Source: Candidatus Gastranaerophilales bacterium
GTDB taxonomy: Bacteria > Cyanobacteriota > Vampirovibrionia > Gastranaerophilales > UBA9971
Assembly (NCBI GenBank): GCA_028281965.1
Contig: JANQIY010000036.1
Span: 1 to 36,743, forward strand
Direction: 5' to 3'
Length of the DNA: 36,743 nt
Shown here piece after piece: positions 18,652-24,554 of this stretch. Under the pieces are notes generated by a model. The model was not told the origin of the DNA, made no database searches, and worked only from the letters and a program-made list of their open reading frames with translations. The position numbers and the translations under genes are program-made. Positions within the stretch are counted from its first letter, which is position 1. Every line of letters starts with the position of its first letter.

Positions 18652-18962
18652 AATTACTTTTTTATACTCTTTGGATACTTAATTTTACATATTATTATTT
18701 TATAGCCTACTTATAGTTTATTAGAAATAAGATGTATGGCAAGCCTAACATTTGTCAATAAAATAATTATTACAACTGCTAGTTAACTCGAGTCGCGAAT
18801 TAGCCAAAAGCCAGGATATGACTATGCAATTAGCAACTCGAGTTGAATAAAACAAGATATTATTTCTTTTTTTAAAAACGGATGGCAAAGACGTAATAAA
18901 TGAGCTTTATAAGCGGGAAGTAAGAGTAAAATACGCATTGAAAGCAGGGACTTCCTGTTTTA
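18652..18962. other. Intergenic region with a family D repeat
   Basis: Between feoB and the SRPBCC gene, both leftward. It holds the feoB upstream sequence and a complete family D palindrome at 18785-18844. It ends in a short CAGG...CCTG stem near 18944-18958. No ORF is supported. Confidence 0.6.
18785..18844. repeat. Palindromic repeat, family D, copy 3
   Basis: Inverted ends AACTCGAGTCGCGAATT (18785-18801) and AATTAGCAACTCGAGTT (18828-18844) enclose the core AGCCAAAAGCCAGGATATGA. It is nearly identical to the copy at 3424-3479, but in the opposite orientation. No coding capacity. Confidence 0.8.
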
Positions 18963-19565
18963 TTACTTTTCAGCTTCATCTTTTATAGCAATCATAAATT
19001 TTTTGGCATCCTTTTTTAGACCGTCACAAATAAATTCCGGTATATAAAACCCGGGGTCTGAATAAATCCTGTACTCTAAAATCGTGGATCTTCCATATGG
19101 TGTGAAAGCAAAATAGCCAAACAGGTCATTAAAACAGCCCCCTGTTTTTTCAAACTTCATTAACCTGTATTTCTCAGACCTGTCAAAACTGAGGATATAA
19201 TCAAAGCTAGGCAGCAGCCTGCATAATTTTACAGATGTTTTAACCTTCTGATGGCTTTCATTCTCTGCAATAATCTGGGCTTCTTTTATTTGATGAATAA
19301 TTTTAGGAAGATTTTCCTTATCATCAAGGATATTCCATATTTTTTCAGCTGGAGCGTTTATCAAAATTTTACTTTCAGAGCCTTTTATCATCTTTGATGA
19401 TGATAAGGCCTGCCCTTTTATGTTTTTTTGAATTATATCCCCATTTTGCAGGTTTCTAAGCTCACAGGAGCTTATAGTTAGAGCTGATGCGCTCAAAGTT
19501 ATACATAAAGCAAAACAGACAGCAAAAACAATTGACGAAAAATATTTAAAACCCCTTCTCTGCAT
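18963..19565 (-). CDS. Exported SRPBCC (START-like) family protein
   Basis: A 200-residue protein with a signal peptide (positive RRGFKYFSS, hydrophobic to about residue 28, ASALT). The SRPBCC pattern is visible: INAPAEKIWNILDDKENLPKI as the first strand-helix unit, then VKTSVKL, LSFDRSEKYRLMKFEKTGG and FAFTPYGRSTILEYRIYSDPG, ending in a long amphipathic helix (GLKKDAKKFMIAIKDEAEK). Such folds bind hydrophobic ligands; an exported version with this composition has no assigned role that I know. The flanking oxidoreductase is 116 nt upstream. Confidence 0.7.
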   Translation of the reverse strand: MQRRGFKYFSSIVFAVCFALCITLSASALTISSCELRNLQNGDIIQKNIKGQALSSSKMIKGSESKILINAPAEKIWNILDDKENLPKIIHQIKEAQIIAENESHQKVKTSVKLCRLLPSFDYILSFDRSEKYRLMKFEKTGGCFNDLFGYFAFTPYGRSTILEYRIYSDPGFYIPEFICDGLKKDAKKFMIAIKDEAEK

Positions 19566-19630
19566 ACTCCCTCCCCCTTGTGATACAGAAATACAATTAT
19601 TATAAAATTTTTTAGCACGGTTTTTTATTC

Positions 19631-19657
19631 TATACCCGGTTAATCCTACCGGGTATA
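19631..19657. repeat. Perfect 10-bp stem hairpin
   Basis: TATACCCGGT (19631-19640) and ACCGGGTATA (19648-19657) pair exactly across a 7-nt loop. It lies between two leftward genes. No T-run follows on the transcribed strand, so it is not a standard intrinsic terminator; an operator, RNA processing site or repeat fragment are alternatives. Confidence 0.6.
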
Positions 19658-19681
19658 AAGATAACTAACCCGTCATCCAGT

Positions 19682-20278
19682 TTAATTTTTTGAGAATGAA
19701 GAAGCAAATAGTTTTTGACCTATAACCTCTCCGGATTTTAGACAAGCATCCGGATCTGATTGAAAGAGCAGTTCGGATGTTAAAACCGGTGCGCCGCAAT
19801 AATCGAAAATACCGTGATTAATTTGTGTTTTCATAGCGCCGTAATATCCATGTTTTGCGTAAGTACTTACACCCGCTCCCGCAATGGAAATAATATGAAC
19901 AGGCAAATGTTGCATCTTTTTAATAAGCCTGTCACCGGAAGTATCATCATAAGCCCAGCCGTTTGTGAAAACACGATCAATCCATCCCTTTAACAAGGCA
20001 GGAAACGACCACCAATAAACAGGGTAAACCAGCACAAGCGCGTCAGCACGGTTGATTCTTTCCTGTTCGGCAGTAATATCGGGGGTGGGATCAATTTCTC
20101 TATTTAGAATGGAAATATCTTGCGCTGTAAAACAGGGATCAAACTTTTCGGCAGCAAGATCAGCAATTTCTGAAGTATTATTTTTGTCAGCGGTAGAAAT
20201 CCCTCTAGCGATCCGTAATGCAATATTATGTGTTAGTGATTTTGTACTTGGATGGGCAATAACAATGAGAGCATGCAT
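19682..20278 (-). CDS. Flavodoxin-fold NAD(P)H-dependent oxidoreductase (quinone reductase family)
   Basis: A 198-residue protein. MHALIVIAHPSTKSLTHNIA is the typical first strand and phosphate-binding loop, INRADALVLVYPVYWWSFPALLKGWIDRVF contains the core active-site segment, and ISIAGAGVSTYAKHGYYGAM follows. It belongs with MdaB/KefF/NQO-like enzymes that use FMN or FAD to reduce quinones by two electrons. The ATG at 20278 is followed by a standard protein start; GGAG lies just upstream. It is divergent from the gene at 20521. Exact substrate unknown. Confidence 0.85.
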   Translation of the reverse strand: MHALIVIAHPSTKSLTHNIALRIARGISTADKNNTSEIADLAAEKFDPCFTAQDISILNREIDPTPDITAEQERINRADALVLVYPVYWWSFPALLKGWIDRVFTNGWAYDDTSGDRLIKKMQHLPVHIISIAGAGVSTYAKHGYYGAMKTQINHGIFDYCGAPVLTSELLFQSDPDACLKSGEVIGQKLFASSFSKN

Positions 20279-20364
20279 GCTTTTACTCCTTGAAGTTTGC
20301 TTTGCAATAGGCTTTTAACGACTGCTATTCTTAAATATACTAAAACTAAATTGTAATAAGTCAA

Positions 20365-20420
20365 GTAAACGACAAAAAGTAGTAAATGACAAACTGTAGT
20401 GTGGTAATGCGCACCCTACT
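20365..20420 (+). repeat. Family A palindromic repeat, copy 1 (double head)
   Basis: Two consecutive heads, GTAAACGACAAAAAGTA (20365) and GTAAATGACAAACTGTAG (20382), are followed by a diverged tail ending GCGCACCCTACT. The family consensus is a GTAAAYGACAAA head leading into the palindrome GTAGGGTGCGCACCCTAC. Located in the divergent spacer before the gene at 20521. Confidence 0.75.
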
Positions 20421-20520
20421 GCCTATCTAATTATTGCTGAAAAAATCTATTGCAATAGCAATTTCTTTTAGCTTTCCTTTTTTCTATACATAGTTTAATT
20501 AATAAGGGAAGTAAAAATGA

Positions 20521-21165
20521 ATGAGTATTACAAGAGCGGCAAGACTTGCTTTAACTAAAATAGAAAGAGAAAATCAATTTTTGAAGGAAGAAAAAATTAC
20601 GTTGGTTGATACTGAGGGAAAAATATTTTTTGAGAAAGTAGGCATTGCTGATCGATGTGAATTTTCTTTTATTGAACAAATGAAACAGTTAACAAGAGCC
20701 CTAAGAGGTAAAAGGGATAATCTTACTCATAATCATCCAGTTTATTCTCCTTTATCAGTTACGGATATAAAAACTGCTGTTTTATTAAGGCTAAATGAGA
20801 TTAGGGCTACTACCAATCATGGCCTGTTGCATATAATGGAATTACCAAAAAATTTTTCGGTTAGAGATGCTAAAAAAGCCACAATTTTTTTAGACAATAT
20901 GTTTCATATAGGTACACCTCGACTTAGAGATTTTTTAATGCACCGTTCTCGCTTTAAAAAAGATCTTCAAAGATATATCGCCCAACAAATGCGATCTCCC
21001 ACTAGAAAACAGCGAAAATTAATTGAAAGAGAAATAGGGGTAAGATTTAGAACTCTAAAAATAGAAGGTCAAGAAGTAGTTAGACCACCTGCAAATCCCT
21101 TTGATTTGGGGGAAACTGTTAAAATGATAAAACAAGGCAAGCCCATCAAAATGACGTGGGCATAG
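20521..21165 (+). CDS. Unknown protein with HxHP...SxxD (JAMM/RadC-like) motif
   Basis: A 214-residue protein I cannot name. Residues 70-82 contain H70-N-H72-P, then S79 and D82, the arrangement of metal ligands in JAMM/RadC-like folds. The following LNEIRATTNHGLLHIMELP resembles the EIRAVT...RP segment after such motifs in Mu-gpF-like phage head proteins and toxin-associated peptidase domains. The upstream strand LVDTEGKIFFEKVG could carry the catalytic Glu. The C-terminal half is basic (FKKDLQRYIAQQMRSPTRKQRK). The stop TAG shares its G with repeat copy A2. Preceded by AAGGGA. Phage-derived or toxin-system origin is an inference. Confidence 0.6.
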   Translation: MSITRAARLALTKIERENQFLKEEKITLVDTEGKIFFEKVGIADRCEFSFIEQMKQLTRALRGKRDNLTHNHPVYSPLSVTDIKTAVLLRLNEIRATTNHGLLHIMELPKNFSVRDAKKATIFLDNMFHIGTPRLRDFLMHRSRFKKDLQRYIAQQMRSPTRKQRKLIEREIGVRFRTLKIEGQEVVRPPANPFDLGETVKMIKQGKPIKMTWA

Positions 21166-21193
21166 TAAATGACAAAAAGTAACACCCTACTAC
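21165..21193 (+). repeat. Family A repeat, copy 2 (partial), starting at a stop codon
   Basis: GTAAATGACAAAAAGTA followed by ACACCCTACTAC; the GGGTGCG half of the palindrome is missing. The first G is also the last base of the TAG stop of the preceding gene. Directly downstream is the family B hairpin at 21215-21246. Confidence 0.75.
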
Positions 21194-21214
21194 TTTAAAT
21201 GCGCATTATTTGAT

Positions 21215-21246
21215 GTTGGGTTAAAAAATGAATTTCTCAACCCAAC
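21215..21246. repeat. Family B hairpin repeat, copy 1
   Basis: GTTGGGTT (21215-21222) pairs with AACCCAAC (21239-21246) across an AT-rich loop AAAAAATGAATTTCTC, followed by CTACTGCTACTG. A second copy with the same stem and a near-identical loop lies at 21860-21894. The two flank the gene at 21292-21744. Confidence 0.75.
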
Positions 21247-21291
21247 CTACTGCTACTGTAATACTGGGCTTTAAATAAAACTCCAACCTGG

Positions 21292-21744
21292 TTAGCACCC
21301 GCGTCCCATTTCTCTAATTCTCTTTTTTAATTCATTAACATCTTCTCTGAAAGTACTATCATTCACTTCTCTATTCATTTCTCCTAATATACTTATAGCA
21401 GAATCCAGGTCAGCACGTGTTAACCCAGGGTTGCTGCAGTTAGTTTCATCATCATTTAAATTTGATAGCATTCTCATTAATTCCTCATCCTCGCCAAGAG
21501 GTTTAAACTTAAATCCTATACCTCTAATAAATTCATTTGCACTTGTTTCATAGCGTATAAGAGCTTCTGGCTCTATTACTCCATTACCTATTTTCAGAGA
21601 ATCCAGGTCATAAATAGAATTCGGGTCATCAATGCCTGTAGCGAAATCTCCGACAAAGTCCAGTGTTTTAAATCTTTCTTTAAGATGACCAAGTGTCCCC
21701 AACAAACTGGTGTTTGTAACCGATGTTGGACCTACTCTTTCCAT
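21292..21744 (-). CDS. Hypothetical acidic protein, 150 residues
   Basis: Not recognised. The protein starts MERVGPTSVTNTSLLGTLGH, is rich in Asp/Glu and Asn, lacks a signal peptide or membrane segment, and ends in a probable helix (REDVNELKKRIREMGRGC). A well-placed AGGGAGGG ribosome-binding site upstream of the ATG at 21744 supports that it is translated. It is the only leftward gene between 20.5 and 22.5 kb and is bracketed by two family B hairpins, so it may have been gained as a cassette. Confidence 0.6.
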   Translation of the reverse strand: MERVGPTSVTNTSLLGTLGHLKERFKTLDFVGDFATGIDDPNSIYDLDSLKIGNGVIEPEALIRYETSANEFIRGIGFKFKPLGEDEELMRMLSNLNDDETNCSNPGLTRADLDSAISILGEMNREVNDSTFREDVNELKKRIREMGRGC

Positions 21745-21859
21745 AAATAAAACCCTCCCTTATATTCCTTATTCCTCCTGATCCATATATTTTTATAAAA
21801 ACAATTTGCGATTCAAGATTGCTATCTAAAAGTTCATTACTTTTTATATACAGCAGTAA

Positions 21860-21894
21860 GGTTGGGTTAAAAAATAGAATTTTTCAACCCAACC
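21860..21894. repeat. Family B hairpin repeat, copy 2
   Basis: GGTTGGGTT (21860-21868) and AACCCAACC (21886-21894) pair around an AT loop (AAAAAATAGAATTTTTC). Followed by TACTACC as in family A tails. Same orientation as the copy at 21215-21246. Confidence 0.75.
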
Positions 21895-22055
21895 TACTAC
21901 CTTTTTGTAATAGTAATCCAGCAATAAATATTTACAAAATTCAAAGCAATTATCTTTCCTGTTTTGTTTTTATATAATGTAAAAGGATTAGGGATAAAGG
22001 CAAAATTTTAGTTTAATTATTTAAGAAGGGGAAAAGATGAAAAAGGCATTTTTAA

Positions 22056-22082
22056 GTAAACAACAAACTGTAGGCACACCCC
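22056..22082 (+). repeat. Family A repeat, copy 3 (degenerate)
   Basis: GTAAACAACAAACTGTAGG followed by CACACCCC: one mismatch in the head and a decayed palindrome. It lies within the 19-codon remnant frame (22037-22096) and just upstream of the first membrane-microprotein module. Confidence 0.6.
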
Positions 22083-22118
22083 TTTTTTGTCTTTAATCTA
22101 TGTTATAATTTGAATATT

Positions 22119-22217
22119 ATGAATAAAGACTATTTAATACAGAAAATTGGCTGGTACAGGCATTTATTTACTTTTATTTCCGCAATAAACATTGCTTGGG
22201 TAGTCTGGCTTAATTGA
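22119..22217 (+). CDS. Truncated membrane microprotein, paralogue of the gene at 23423
   Basis: A 32-codon frame, MNKDYLIQKIGWYRHLFTF onward, ending WLN then TGA. Residues 5-31 align without gaps to residues 8-34 of the 76-residue protein at 23423-23653, with about 13 of 27 identical. The shared pattern is Y..QKI.WYR.LFT...A followed by WL. It stops just after the first transmembrane helix, where the paralogue continues to a second one. The bases after its stop do not resemble the paralogue's remaining part, so a deletion is likelier than a point nonsense change. A TGTTATAAT extended -10-like element lies about 10 nt upstream. It may still be functional as a single-pass peptide. Confidence 0.55.
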   Translation: MNKDYLIQKIGWYRHLFTFISAINIAWVVWLN

Positions 22218-22227
22218 GGGACATATA

Positions 22228-22326
22228 ATGGAGACTAATTTAGCAATTATAGGCGGAATTTTATTTCTTATATTCATAGGAACTCTTATTTATGGAGCTA
22301 TTGAACTAAAGGAAGAAAAGGCTTAA
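22228..22326 (+). CDS. Single-pass membrane microprotein, 32 residues (module 1, second gene)
   Basis: METNLAIIGGILFLIFIGTL then a short cytoplasmic tail ending LKEEKA. One hydrophobic helix (about residues 5-24) and a Lys/Glu tail. The ribosome-binding GAGGG overlaps the end of the preceding small ORF, and the ATG is 10 nt past that stop. The same arrangement is found at 23656-23769 after the paralogous first gene, where the tail also contains KEEK. Conservation of order, spacing and tail between two modules argues that it is a real gene. Confidence 0.55.
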   Translation: METNLAIIGGILFLIFIGTLIYGAIELKEEKA

Positions 22327-22348
22327 ATATAATAAATTTTGGGACTCG

Positions 22349-22387
22349 GTAAACGACAAAAATAAGGTACGCACTGCGCACCCTACT
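22349..22387 (+). repeat. Family A repeat, copy 4
   Basis: GTAAACGACAAAAATA, then AGGTACGCACTGCGCACCC and TACT: a diverged palindrome. It is followed directly by a CCCCGCA-CTTGA-TGCGGGG hairpin (22398-22416). Lies 22 nt after module 1. Confidence 0.75.
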
Positions 22388-22397
22388 GCTGTTGTCA

Positions 22398-22416
22398 CCC
22401 CGCACTTGATGCGGGG
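22398..22416. repeat. GC-rich hairpin next to repeat copy 4
   Basis: CCCCGCA (22398-22404), loop CTTGA, TGCGGGG (22410-22416), then TCTGTTT. A 7-bp GC stem followed by a few T residues; could end transcription from module 1, or be part of the REP cluster that continues at 22453. Confidence 0.55.
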
Positions 22417-22452
22417 TCTGTTTAATTAGGCTTATTGCCTGATATGTTTGGC

Positions 22453-22508
22453 GGATAGATGCCCCCGTGTCAAGCACGGGGCAGGCTTCTCAAGTGCGTC
22501 ATGACACA
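22453..22508. repeat. Dispersed hairpin repeat, family C, copy 2
   Basis: Copy of the unit at 46-102: CCCCGTG-TCAAG-CACGGGG hairpin followed by CAGGCTTCTCAAGTGCG and ATGACACAA, same orientation. The two copies are about 22.4 kb apart. Confidence 0.8.
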
Positions 22509-22540
22509 AAAATACCACTACCAGTCAGTATTTAAAGCTG

Positions 22541-22567
22541 TTGGGGCAATTTACAAAATTGCCCCAA
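22541..22567. terminator. Perfect 12-bp stem downstream of the nuclease gene
   Basis: TTGGGGCAATTT (22541-22552) and AAATTGCCCCAA (22556-22567) pair exactly across a 3-nt loop, 15 nt past the stop of the leftward nuclease gene. There is no strong T-run on the transcribed strand, so it may be a repeat hairpin rather than a true intrinsic terminator, although the position suits one. Confidence 0.45.
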
Positions 22568-22581
22568 CCTGCCCAACTACT

Positions 22582-23007
22582 TTAGTTTTTATAAACATAT
22601 TTAGGGCAAATTCCGCGGTTTATAAGGGTTTGGTTTATATTTAAATTGTTTTTGTCATAAAAAATACCCAATAAACGCCCGTATTTATCAATGCCGACAA
22701 TTTCAACCTTGATATTTTGGGCGTCTATCAGGTGTTGCAGATGACATTTTGCCTCACATCCCTTAAGAATAACTTCGTCAATGCTTATTTGGTTTAAATA
22801 CGCCTGTTTATAAGCCCGATGGATTTTAGAGGTTTCAAAACAGTCAATTCCTGCAAGACGGACTTTTGCGGTTGTTTCTTTTAACTGAATTTCAACGGTA
22901 TCCCCGTCAATAATTCTGCTTACCTTAACAAACCCGCTTAGTTCTTGAGGATAACAAGGTAGTGTTAAAAATAAACAACTAAACAATACTAAAATCATCT
23001 TTTTCAT
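22582..23007 (-). CDS. Secreted thermonuclease-like (SNase) protein
   Basis: A 141-residue nuclease with a signal peptide (MKKMILVLFSCLFLTLPCYP). Compared with staphylococcal nuclease, all catalytic positions are present: D36 in IIDGDTVEI (= D21), R50 in KVRLAGID (= R35), D55 (= D40), E58 in CFET (= E43) and R111 in DKYGRLLG (= R87). It should hydrolyse DNA and RNA outside the cytoplasm in a Ca-dependent way. Four cysteines in the mature part (C56, C84, C88 and one near the C-terminus) suggest disulfides. It is divergent from an XRE regulator 86 nt away, which may control it. Confidence 0.9.
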   Translation of the reverse strand: MKKMILVLFSCLFLTLPCYPQELSGFVKVSRIIDGDTVEIQLKETTAKVRLAGIDCFETSKIHRAYKQAYLNQISIDEVILKGCEAKCHLQHLIDAQNIKVEIVGIDKYGRLLGIFYDKNNLNINQTLINRGICPKYVYKN

Positions 23008-23093
23008 TATTTAAATATCTTATAGGTTTTATATAACTCATAAGATGTTTATATTACGTAGAAAGTTTATAGTCAAGTAATTAAAATAAAAAT

Positions 23094-23315
23094 ATGAAAG
23101 ATGAAACTTTTTTAGAAAATATTGGAATTAAAATAAAAATTTTGAGGACAAAACAAAAACTTTCTCAGGAAGATTTGGGTTTAAGTGCAAATGTTGAAAG
23201 GTCTTACCTGGGTAAAATAGAGAGAGGACGTCAAAATCCTTCACTTTTAATTATTAAACATATTGCGGAAGCTCTAAATGTTGAAATACAAGAATTATTA
23301 AATTTTAGCTTTTAG
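23094..23315 (+). CDS. Small XRE-family (Cro/C1-type) transcriptional regulator
   Basis: A 73-residue protein that is essentially one helix-turn-helix domain: GIKIKILRTKQKLSQEDLGL, then VERSYLGKIERGRQNPSLL (recognition helix region) and IAEALNVEIQELLNF. The size and the SYLGKIERGRQNPS segment are typical of stand-alone XRE regulators of defence cassettes, R-M systems and prophages. It is divergent from the nuclease gene and upstream of membrane module 2. Its TAG stop shares a G with repeat copy A5. Targets are unknown; autoregulation is likely for the family. Confidence 0.9.
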   Translation: MKDETFLENIGIKIKILRTKQKLSQEDLGLSANVERSYLGKIERGRQNPSLLIIKHIAEALNVEIQELLNFSF

Positions 23316-23350
23316 TAAACGACAAACTGTAGGGTGCGCACCCTACTACT
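23315..23350 (+). repeat. Family A repeat, copy 5 (intact palindrome), starting at a stop codon
   Basis: GTAAACGACAAACT followed by the perfect 18-bp palindrome GTAGGGTGCGCACCCTAC (23329-23346) and TACT. The first G is the last base of the XRE gene's stop codon. Could act as a terminator-like hairpin for that gene. Confidence 0.85.
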
Positions 23351-23422
23351 GTTGTCACTGCTTTTACTGCCTGTTGACCATCAGGAATTTTAAACATGAA
23401 ATTAATATGTTAGAATAAATCT

Positions 23423-23653
23423 ATGAATAAATTTAATGAAGAATACTTTAAACAAAAAATTAGCTGGTACCGGCAATTATTTACGTTATTTTTTGCAGTT
23501 GTAGCGGGTTGTATTGCATGGTTAGCATCAAATTTGGAAAAATCAGGTCAAATACTTGTTAGTCTTGATATATTAGCAATTTTTGTCGCTTTAGTTGTAT
23601 TAGGAGTACTGAATACAAAAGTAAGAGATTATATTAAAAAATTGAGGGATTAA
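23423..23653 (+). CDS. Two-helix membrane microprotein (module 2, first gene)
   Basis: A 76-residue protein. The N-terminal amphipathic part MNKFNEEYFKQKISWYRQ is followed by a transmembrane helix (about 19-34), a short NLEKSGQ loop, a second helix (about 43-62) and a basic tail VRDYIKKLRD. I recall similar small QKI.WYR.LF membrane proteins annotated as hypothetical in scattered bacteria, with no assigned function. A shortened paralogue lies at 22119. The upstream TGTTAGAAT resembles the TGTTATAAT upstream of that paralogue. The GAGGGA at its 3' end is the ribosome-binding site of the next small gene, so the pair is coupled. Confidence 0.75.
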   Translation: MNKFNEEYFKQKISWYRQLFTLFFAVVAGCIAWLASNLEKSGQILVSLDILAIFVALVVLGVLNTKVRDYIKKLRD

Positions 23654-23655
23654 TA

Positions 23656-23769
23656 ATGACACCTTTTGAATACTTTGCTTTAACATTTACTGCTTTTGCT
23701 ATATTAGCACTTGGTTTTATTGTTATATACGATGTAATAGTTTCTTCAAAAGAAGAAAAAAGCATGTAG
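23656..23769 (+). CDS. Single-pass membrane microprotein, 37 residues (module 2, second gene)
   Basis: Starts 2 nt after the stop of the 76-residue gene, with GAGGGA overlapping that gene's end. MTPFEYFALTFTAFAILALG and FIVIYDVIV form one long hydrophobic helix, and the tail is SSKEEKSM. It matches the second gene of module 1 (22228-22326) in size, topology and KEEK-containing tail. Type I toxins look superficially similar, but the paired upstream gene and conserved architecture suggest a small membrane complex instead. No function known. Confidence 0.65.
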   Translation: MTPFEYFALTFTAFAILALGFIVIYDVIVSSKEEKSM

Positions 23770-24023
23770 GGAGGCGGGTGTTATCCTGCACCAGGCCCGT
23801 AATACTTTTTTCAGCTACTTTTAATATCTACTTAAAAATATTACTTATTCTACTTAAAACATCGCCAGTAAAATGTTTAGCCTCACTTTTTACAGAATTT
23901 AAACCTGCTCTGGGACCAAAGCATAGAATATTAATTTTTGTAACAAGTAATAAAATTTTTGTCAATTATTAATGTTCAGGTAAATTATATAGTTGTAAGT
24001 CTTATTAAAAAAAGGAGAAAATA

Positions 24024-24476
24024 ATGTTTAATACTGTTAATTTTGCCGCAAAACCTTTGAGTACAGAACCCTCAAGACAGCAAATCGGGTTTCAGGGAAG
24101 CAGGGAAAGAACAACACTAACTGCAGCACTTGGACCTGACAAAGATGAAGTTCCGCATCCCGAAAGGGTTTTAGCAAGGATGATGCCAGGGGAATTTTGG
24201 GCTTATCAAAACGGAGTTATAACGGGAATAAGTAAAGGACTAAGCTATAGAGATGACATTGATCCTTATGTTGACAATTATCAAAAGAATCTTGGCTATA
24301 AAGGTGATAAAGCACGGGATATGCTAACAGACGCATATCAGAGTGGCCTTATGGCGGGAAGAATAGCTCATGTCCGCGGTTTAAGCAGCCATGCTGAAAC
24401 GACATTACAAGATTGGGAAGAACGAGTAAGAGATCTTGATGCATCAATTAAAGAAGAGGTGAATGTTGACAAATAG
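24024..24476 (+). CDS. Hypothetical 150-residue protein with N-terminal GFQG motif
   Basis: Not recognised. It begins MFNTVNFAAKPLSTEPSRQQ then IGFQG (21-25); the rest is soluble, acidic and mixed alpha (for example YVDNYQKNLGYKGDKARDML and a C-terminal LQDWEERVRDLDASIKEE). An excellent AAAGGAG lies 8 nt before the ATG. Short, disordered N-termini with an F-x-G or FG motif are something I associate with many small proteins of non-photosynthetic Cyanobacteriota, which would fit this genome, but that is from memory. It is convergent with the ribosomal operon, separated by repeat copy A6. Confidence 0.65.
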   Translation: MFNTVNFAAKPLSTEPSRQQIGFQGSRERTTLTAALGPDKDEVPHPERVLARMMPGEFWAYQNGVITGISKGLSYRDDIDPYVDNYQKNLGYKGDKARDMLTDAYQSGLMAGRIAHVRGLSSHAETTLQDWEERVRDLDASIKEEVNVDK

Positions 24477-24554
24477 TTAAATAGCTTTTATTTTCTATTT
24501 GTCATTCGTGCGAGGCATAAAGCCTTGCTGTTAAGCCGGAAATTGTCATCCGAA

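Larger units (their letters stand above)
21745..22118. other. Intergenic region with repeats and a 19-codon remnant
   Basis: Contains the family B hairpin copy 2 (21860-21894) and, at 22037-22096, an ATG with a good upstream AAGAAGGGGAAAAG that opens only 19 codons. That tiny frame runs straight into a diverged family A repeat (22056-22082). It may be the beheaded start of a gene whose body was lost when the repeat arrived. Confidence 0.5.

Noticed and set aside
22119-22326. Type I toxin-antitoxin locus (short hydrophobic peptides)
   Set aside because: The two ORFs are co-directional and coupled, and the arrangement is repeated at 23423-23769; no antisense RNA promoter could be recognised.
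23828-23965. Possible leftward 45-codon ORF starting at TTG (contains LCFGPRAGLNS)
   Set aside because: Rare start codon, no ribosome-binding site and no recognisable family; may be a gene remnant but not supportable.
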